A stretch of 64,000 nucleotides of DNA from Sarocladium kiliense. Taxonomy: Eukaryota; Ascomycota; Sordariomycetes; Hypocreales; Sarocladiaceae. The number at the start of each line of letters is the position of its first letter. The first letter of the stretch is position 1. The DNA lies in NCBI GenBank assembly GCA_030734395.1, contig JAUZTG010000011.1, positions 558,001 through 622,000 of the forward strand. The letters run 5' to 3'. The translations under genes and the position numbers were made by a program. This document shows, piece after piece, positions 57,317 through 64,000 of the stretch. The notes beneath the pieces are model-generated. The model worked only from the letters and a program-made list of their open reading frames with translations. It had not been told where the DNA came from and searched no databases.

Positions 57317-60300
57317 CTAGACGAACCCTAGTCGAGCACGTTCCCCCTTTGCTCTCCATAGCTGAGCAAGGCGCATCCAAATGTAATTCAGTCCCGCAGC
57401 CACTGTCACCCACCGCAACATGCCAAACGCCAAACTCACAGTGAACACGGAAAGAATGCCAATGATGGTTAAATACCATGTGAGCTTCAGCCCGGGCCGC
57501 AATACTTTCTGTTCGTCCGGAATTGCAAACACTGCCTGGTCGTTGTTAGCACGAGTCCGACGAATGCCAACACAAAGAGTCATGCGTACCGTCGTCAGGC
57601 TGATTGGCAGGTACATGATGGTGATCCACGTAAGGATCCAGATGTTTCGATCTTGACGCAGCGCTGTCCGGCCATCTTCCAAGGTTGAGATGTTTGATAT
57701 CTGCACACTTGGTGAGTAGCTGCCACCTAGTTGGAGGGTCGACGGAGGATCTTCTTACGCCATCGCGGAATCGAGTGATGTGGTCAATGCTGTGATCATA
57801 CTTGACAGCCATGGCCTCAAATCTGACATATTTCTTGTCGAATTCTTCGACATAGCCTTGGCACATCTGCTCCAGCACATCATGCCTCCGTCCAGGGCCC
57901 TAGCGAGAGAAAAAGGTCAGTCATGGCGTATTTGTGGTTCATGGGTTTATGTGATTTACTCCATTTATCTGAGCCTTCATCTCGGTCTTTGCTTCCGAGA
58001 TACGCTGCAGTGCCTCCTTCATGGTCGCAACAAACACTTGGAGCACCGTCAGGGTCCACAGCGACCTCCTGAGTTTCACAATGACGTCGTCGGAATTTGT
58101 CCAGGTGAACGTATCCTGAAGGCCGTGGGAGCGCCGCATTCCAGTCTATATACTCCTCCTGTCAGTGCTGCCCTGTCGCCCAAGCCTTGCCGGGCACTCT
58201 TTACTTACATTGAGTCCTAGACTCACGTTGTTCAATGTCTCTAGGATGTCTTGGTACTGATTTGAGAGGGCATCGCAGGTAGCCCCCAGTAGTATCAACA
58301 CGATCAAGCATCGCGCCGTTTGGGGTTGGTTGATGAAGGCCTTCCATACCTCCGTGGCAGAACGAGAACTCTCTAGCATGGCCTCTTCGGAAATCACCGG
58401 CGACACAACAGAGCACCGTCCCAAATCTCCAAGGCCATTCGTGGTGATCAAAATGGACGTGGCCCTTTCCTCGACGCAGTGCTCGCCCTTGATGTATCGG
58501 CGGGTCGAAAGGTCATCGACATTAGAGATCCTACCTGCCTTCTTGTACACGTTGTGGCCAAGGAAATCTGGAGGAAATATCGCAATGTCCCGGTTCTCGT
58601 CAAAGACGTCGCTCATGGGAGAGGCACCTCGAGTCCACTTGCTGCTCTCTATTTGCTCGAGTATCGCTTCACACTGATCCGAAATGTTGGAGGTGGCGCC
58701 AGAGACGTCAGCGGGACGTGGTTTTAAGGACCAGTAGAGGATAGTGATGCTTATGACCCAACAGCTTTGGTTGCTCTGGCTTGAAACGTGGCACAGGTTT
58801 CCGAGGTGTCGGTCAAACATGTCCAGGGCTTCGGGGTGCCACATGTAGACGAATCCTCGAACCAGTGGCCTCGAGCAACGTTGTAGAAACCTGCCAATGG
58901 AAATAAGCTCCTGTTCCCAGTATTTGAGGGCCGAACCTACAAGATTCGAAATTGAACCTGCTTGTCAACCATCTAAGAAGTGTTAGAGGAGGACTGTCAA
59001 TGGGCTTCTGCACCCAACCACATACGCTGTCACATAGAGTTTCGATGACTTTCTTCCTCAATCTCACACGCAGCTCCGAAACGTCACTCTCACCCACACA
59101 AGCTCTCCAGTACAGCGGTAGCTGCGCGAAGCGTTGTTTCAAGTGCATCGGCAGTCTTGCGAAATCTTCACGCCGGGTCAGAGAGCCGTCGATCAGTGCG
59201 GTATAAAATAGCAGGGCGACATGGTCCTTATCACTGTTGCCTCGTGTCAGGGAGTTAAACAATGTAGTGCCGGAATTCCCCGACCCCGCGGTCATATTCC
59301 TTTGTATCTCCCGGAGGGCCGTCTCATACTCTAATCGGCCGACGATGATGGGGTTGTCATCCACGGACCGGGCGGAGTCTTGAAAGAATGACGGATGTTT
59401 GATGTCAATGACGGAAAGGTAACGCGTCTGGTCGGGCGGAATATTCAAGAGATGCTTCAGGTATCTCTTAGAGTCCGTCATAGCCCATTGTGGCGGTTGT
59501 CCGCACACCCAGTCCTGGGACAGGTACTCTCGGAGGGTTTGTCGTGGCTCGATGGTCTTGATTCTAGACAAGGTGTAGAGATTTGGAGAGTCGTCGACCG
59601 AGTTGTAGAATGAATCCGGATGATATCTCTTTCCTGGTTGGTATGCCTTCCAGTTGAAAAACTCCCCCGTTGTCATCTGTCTGACCGCATCCAGGATATC
59701 TGATAGCTTCTCGGACACTGCCGGCCATCCCTCGTTAGGGGCATCAAGACTATCCATCTCCGAATCGGTTTTGGTGTCTTCAGCAAGCGGTGCCAGGCCC
59801 TGGAACTTCTGGATCCGAGATTCTGGGGTCTCGGGGAGGGATGCGAGCGAAGACTTGTGCCCGTGCCGAATGCTCGAGAAGGACGGTTCTGGCCTTCTAT
59901 ATACAATTGTGTCTGCATCTGTCTGGGTGCCCGCTGCTGTTTGTGTCATCCCATCGCCATTCTCAGGTACCCTCTCGCTGCCGCGCCCATTCCGCCGCTC
60001 CAGGGCAATGTCGAGGACGGTAGAAGCAATAACACAGGTCGCCTCAATGCCGAACCAACCAGTGAGTGACTCTGTCGTCGAGCGCTGCCAGGTAGGTATC
60101 ACGGTCGCCTCAGCGGAGAGAAATTCCAGACACCTCTTCATCGTCTCCGCGTTCTTATCGTTCTCAAGCTCGTCTCTGATGAGCAGTCGGCTGTGGTGGC
60201 AGAGCGCATGCAACTCCCATGGAGAGAACTTGGGCACCCGGAAGATGCTGTGATATTCAGAGGGTACGTCGCCCGAGTTGACCATGGACGTCTTTGCTCG

Positions 60301-62913
60301 ACTCTTGATCCTCATTTTGGCGTGCCGTATACAGGCTGCGTGGTCACTGATGGCAAGTTCACCGGCAACAGAGAGGAGTCTGTCGCACTCCTCATCCGAC
60401 GCCGTGTAAGGGCTCCGTGAAGCTGTCCTCAGAACAATGGCTCTCGTGGCGGCAGCCTTGTACAGCTCCATCTCGTCGAGCAGCTCTACCAGCAATTCCG
60501 TCTTCTCCCCCAGCCTCTTGGACTCTTCCGAGTCCGGCGTGATGGCTTCCTGTTGCGTGTCGTCAATGGCAGATTCGTTGGGGTCATACTGTGGCGTCCT
60601 GAACCGCAGTTCTGCTTTGCTCATGAGCCATATGATGATCTTGATGGCGCAGTCGTAGTGATACCACTGTAAAATAGCCGATTTCAAGCTGTCGCGACAC
60701 GCACTATCGACGTCTTGCAGGGTGGTGACAAACTTGCTTATCCGCTCCAGCAGATCGTCGCGGAATCCTTCGTAGAGAAGATCGTGGTGGTTTCTAATGA
60801 CGTACCAGAAGGATGGCAGAATGTGATATGAGTTCATCGTGTCTCTATCCCACTGCTTGTTGGCCTGTGGGATGTGTATCGCCACACTTCCCCGCATGGT
60901 TGTGGCCGGACGAGGAGGACGCCTTTTGTCGGGTTCCAAAGGCTTGAGGAGTTCCCTGCTCTTCGTCTTTAACCGTGGCAGGGACGGCTCTACCACGTCC
61001 GAAATTTGTGATGTCTCGTTTTCGTTGGCTGTGAAAGTCGATGATCTCCGGAGTCTTTGGGTTGGGACTTCAAACCTAGAGCTGGTGACGACAGTTTCCT
61101 CCCCGTCAAGACAATGCATGAGACTCTTCAAGATATACGACAGCTGTACCTGGATGCGAGCCTGGGTTTGCTTGGCCATTTTGTCAAAGGCACCTCTAGT
61201 CAATCCGACGAGGTCTTTCGTCTCTATGCTCCTAGGGCAAACCGCATCATATGCCTTGATCATGAACCTCATTTTCCAGCTTCATTCACTACATTAGGGT
61301 TATAGCCCACAAGAACGGTGGCCAGAGATGAACTTACAAGATTTCTTGATATGTTAGCCGCGCTCGAGAGCAGATTGGACTCGAGAACATGCTGACATAT
61401 GTGCTCTTGCGTACTTTGTTCTGTATATAATTGACGGAGAGAATCCTCTCCAGACACCTCGCCACCATCAACAGCTCTGCCCTCGAGGTTTTGGTATGGG
61501 AGGTAGCAGGCCTCCCGTAGATCTGACGCCACATCATGCTAAAGTTGCCCGCAAAATCTGGCTCAGGTTGAATGGTCAGGCCAGCGAGACTGTGGAAGGC
61601 TTTTGAGATGCCTTCGTGAAGGTACTGGTCGTCTCGCCGAGGTTCGGCCTCAGTTCCCTTGGGGTCCTTTTCGAAGCGGTACTTGAGAACGACAATGACG
61701 GGCACATTTGGATAGAGTGTAATGTCCACCTTGAACTCGGTGTCTCCGCACTGAGATTCGGGCGTCACCTTAGGAGGTCCTGGCTCATCTTTCGAAGCCT
61801 TGCTGAGTACGACGCTGGGGAGAGGAGACTCGCGGTCGTCTTCTGTGTCCATGTGCTGAGATTTCCCATCGACGTAGAGCTTCATCGAGAGGCTGTACCC
61901 GGAGAGCTCGTTCTCACCGTGCAGTTTAAGGTGTCGCGCTTGGTCCACAGGATCCCATTCTACCATGTAGGCCTTCGGCCGCAGCCCGCCGCAAAGACAG
62001 CCGAATCTCATCCTGCCGCCAGCCGTGACCAACACCTGCGCCGAACTAGCATTTTCTGTCTCCGTACTCTTGGGCGCCGACATGTGTAGTCTCATGATCT
62101 GGTAGAGACTGGCTTTCCTGCCCTTGACACAGGAAAAGATTGAGCAGGAGCCCACCACATCCTGTCCCCGTTTGAGGTCATAGCGATTCATGGGCCAGCG
62201 GTAGTTGAAGCAACCTCGCGCGGTCAACTGGCCCAGCCGACAGTATCGATCACAGCCGGAGTCGGGCGGGTCTTCGACCTTCAGCCCGAAGGAGGCTTTC
62301 CCGACGCTGTACCGCTGCGCCCTCGCAAGCAAAGAGTCGGGCGAGTCCGGGAAGTCGCCCTTGACCGAGAGGAAGCCGCAAAAGGACGACGGCGTGGTCA
62401 ACTGCAGCAGCTCACCGCCAGCATTGCACGTCGCCGATATGCCGTTCCAGCCAAAGTCAAACGACGAGCACGGCAGGTCTAGAAAGGGAGTATAGCTAGA
62501 GTCGAGAGAGTCTGGAGACTGTCAGTTGGGACACCAGACGACTCGATTCAACGCCCTTCCAACGCGGGTAGCGACGTACTCTGCTCGGGGATCTCAAGCC
62601 ATGTAAAGTACTCCGCCATGAACTTGCGCTTCTCCGGCTTCTGGAGCTGTTTCCGACGACGCTCTTGCCGCAGCGCCTGGACAATGTCGTCGCAGCCGCG
62701 ATGTACTTCGGACGAAGTCGCCGAGAGAGACTTGTCAATGCCGCGCAGCAGCTTGGCCGCCGTAGCGTGCTGGTTCCTCTGCACCTGGGCATCTTGCGAG
62801 TCATTGTCGCTATCGTTGGATACATGGGGGACGACGGGATGCTTCGTAGCAACGTGCTCCTCCCATCGCTCCGGGCCATAAGGCTCCTCGCCAGCATCTG
62901 TTAGGGGCGCCAT
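57317..62913 (-). CDS. very large protein with CorA-like C-terminal membrane domain; frame broken once
   Basis: Seven exons (62580-62913, 61338-62511, 58209-61279, 57960-58145, 57759-57899, 57590-57700, 57317-57535) would encode about 1,744 aa. The C-terminus has a coiled region then two helices (WILTWITIMYLPISL with TTAVFAI across the last splice, and LTWYLTIIGILSVFTVSLAF), the two-helix layout of CorA-like metal transporters. The GMN signature is absent. The N-terminal 1,400 residues are soluble and unrecognised. In the third exon the frame shifts by one base between about 58957 and 58921: SRFNFESCRFG upstream versus SALKYWEQELISIGRF downstream. The last intron (54 nt) is a multiple of three without a stop. 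Function unknown; many fungi carry several such paralogues. Confidence 0.72.
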
Positions 62914-63608
62914 CGCGACTGAGGAGTACTACGGGGGAGGAGAACACAACCAGGCTGAGCCTCCTCCCCGTTTGTAATCGAATTCCGTTTGTTTGCGGTA
63001 TTATGCAACGGATATGTGTATGCAGCCTCCGGCACCCCATTCAGGTAATGTGTCCAATATTGGGCGCCCGGCATATCGAGACAGGCCGCATTGGCCCAAT
63101 AGACAAGCCCGTTGCTATCCTACCAACCCTTCTCCGGCACAAGCAGGGGTCAACAGGTGCAAGTTGGCTTCGCGTATGCAAGTTGGACGGAGAGGGTGTA
63201 TCAGCTTGCCATAGCCTAGACCGTGTGTTGCAGCCCGCACCCAAATGCGCGACCGATAGCAGAACGGGCTGAAGCTTTTTAAACGACCGGGGACGCCAAC
63301 CCGAAAAAGTGCAAATACTCACTTGGCCTCCAGAAAGTGGGGGAGGGGAGGCGCATCTGGTCGGCTGACGATGATTTGAAAGGGGTCAATAAAAATCGCA
63401 AGACGAGGCTGCGAGCACCTCAAGCCATTGACGTATCTCTCTCTCCCCCAATCCGGTCTGCCGTCCCCTTCCCCCCCCCCCCCCAAGCATTGTTGCGCCA
63501 TAACCCCGTCGTTTTCTCATATTCCTGGTACTCCCACCGCTCTAGATATATTCCGCGGGGGATGCTCCTCGATGGCATTTGCGGGGAGAGACACCTGTTG
63601 CTTGTACT
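62914..63608. other. promoter side of the large gene, with a 14-C run
   Basis: No supported gene. A run of 14 C residues lies at 63471-63484. A plus-strand frame (63337-63810) ends in a hydrophobic stretch but overlaps the antisense RNase H relic and is doubted. Confidence 0.45.
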
Positions 63609-63692
63609 CCGTATGTCGCGTACTATTTGCAATGCCAGAACAAGCCCTTTTAACTCGGCTGCGTATACCGTGGACGTTTCGGAGGTGCCCAT
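63609..63692 (-). pseudogene. relic of a LINE-type RNase H domain
   Basis: On the minus strand the translation GTSETSTVYAAELKGLVLAL, followed by QIVRDIR, matches the conserved second-strand/helix block of RNase H domains found after reverse transcriptase in fungal Tad1-like LINEs, in which TVYAAEL holds the catalytic Glu. The downstream part expected for the family (TDNQAA) is not found and the upstream frame meets a stop within 30 codons. It is a short degraded fragment. Confidence 0.6.
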
Positions 63693-64000
63693 GTACTGGG
63701 TCCGCTTGCAGATGCCGTCCGTCTTCTTCTACTTCCTCATTTTCCTCGTCTGCTTTGCTCTCTTCTGCATCTGCCGCCTATTGTTGTGCTCGAAGCCGCC
63801 TGCTTACTAGGCACGACTAGTACAGAGACCGTGACTACAGATGATCTTGAGCGGCAGGATTGTAGCTTAAATCAATGCATGTGACGCAGGCTGCCATCGT
63901 CAGTGCAAGGGACCACGGTGGCTGGACGAATTGCACTTTTGAGACACTCGGCCCGCCCACAGGGTGCCGACTTGCTAGGCATCTACAAGCTCAACTAAAA

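Noticed and set aside
63337..63810. 157-codon plus-strand frame with a hydrophobic tail
   Set aside because: It runs through the 14-C tract and opposite the RNase H relic; no intron or family supports it.
1..64000. CRISPR array, rRNA or tRNA genes
   Set aside because: No regularly spaced repeats of CRISPR type, no rRNA-like sequence, and no cloverleaf with a TTCRANNC T-loop was recognised by eye. A covariance-model scan would be decisive for tRNAs.

Overview
This window looks like a chromosomal segment of a filamentous ascomycete (Pezizomycotina). The genes carry short introns, mostly 45-90 nt, with GTRNGT donors, CTAAY branch sites and YAG acceptors. The gene content fits: Zn2Cys6 regulators, a PHO81/NUC-2 protein with SPX, ankyrin and GDPD-like regions, a LaeA-like methyltransferase, a P450 and a CUE protein. 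A Fot1/Pot2-like transposon carries stop codons and a lost catalytic residue of the C-to-T/G-to-A kind left by repeat-induced point mutation (RIP). No bacterial operon, CRISPR array, rRNA or tRNA was recognised. All exon joins below were worked out by hand from splice signals, frame and family consensus.

Layout. 1-2.5 kb: one edge gene model, a TA-flanked MITE, a 124-bp tandem repeat and a small two-exon gene. 2.7-6.8 kb: an NmrA-like protein and a divergent Zn2Cys6 regulator. 7.6-21.8 kb is a gene-rich housekeeping stretch: a conserved nuclear-like protein, two small membrane proteins, a DHX35-type DEAH helicase divergent from a Cue5-like CUE protein, and PHO81/NUC-2, whose start codon is split by an intron. 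23.4-31 kb: a CAX Ca2+/H+ exchanger divergent from a Na+,K+-ATPase-type P-ATPase.

33.2-45.6 kb reads as an accessory gene cluster. It holds an NtaA/SnaA-type flavin monooxygenase, a Dal5-type MFS permease, a Baeyer-Villiger-type flavoprotein, a regulator that joins a C2HC finger to a Zn2Cys6 finger, and a carotenoid/stilbene-type dioxygenase. I infer a catabolic or detoxification module: uptake, oxidative cleavage, further oxygenation and local control. An unrecognised single-exon gene (31.6-33.0 kb) may be its edge.

46.2-48.7 kb is a very AT-rich block with a 1,862-bp Fot1/Pot2-like element inside it. 49-55 kb holds an accessory hypothetical gene, a 65-bp imperfect inverted repeat, a P450 and a LaeA-like methyltransferase. 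57.3-62.9 kb encodes a very large (about 1,740 aa) protein with a CorA-like two-helix C-terminus. Its frame is broken once, near 58.94 kb. The right end has a 14-C run and a relic of a LINE RNase H domain.
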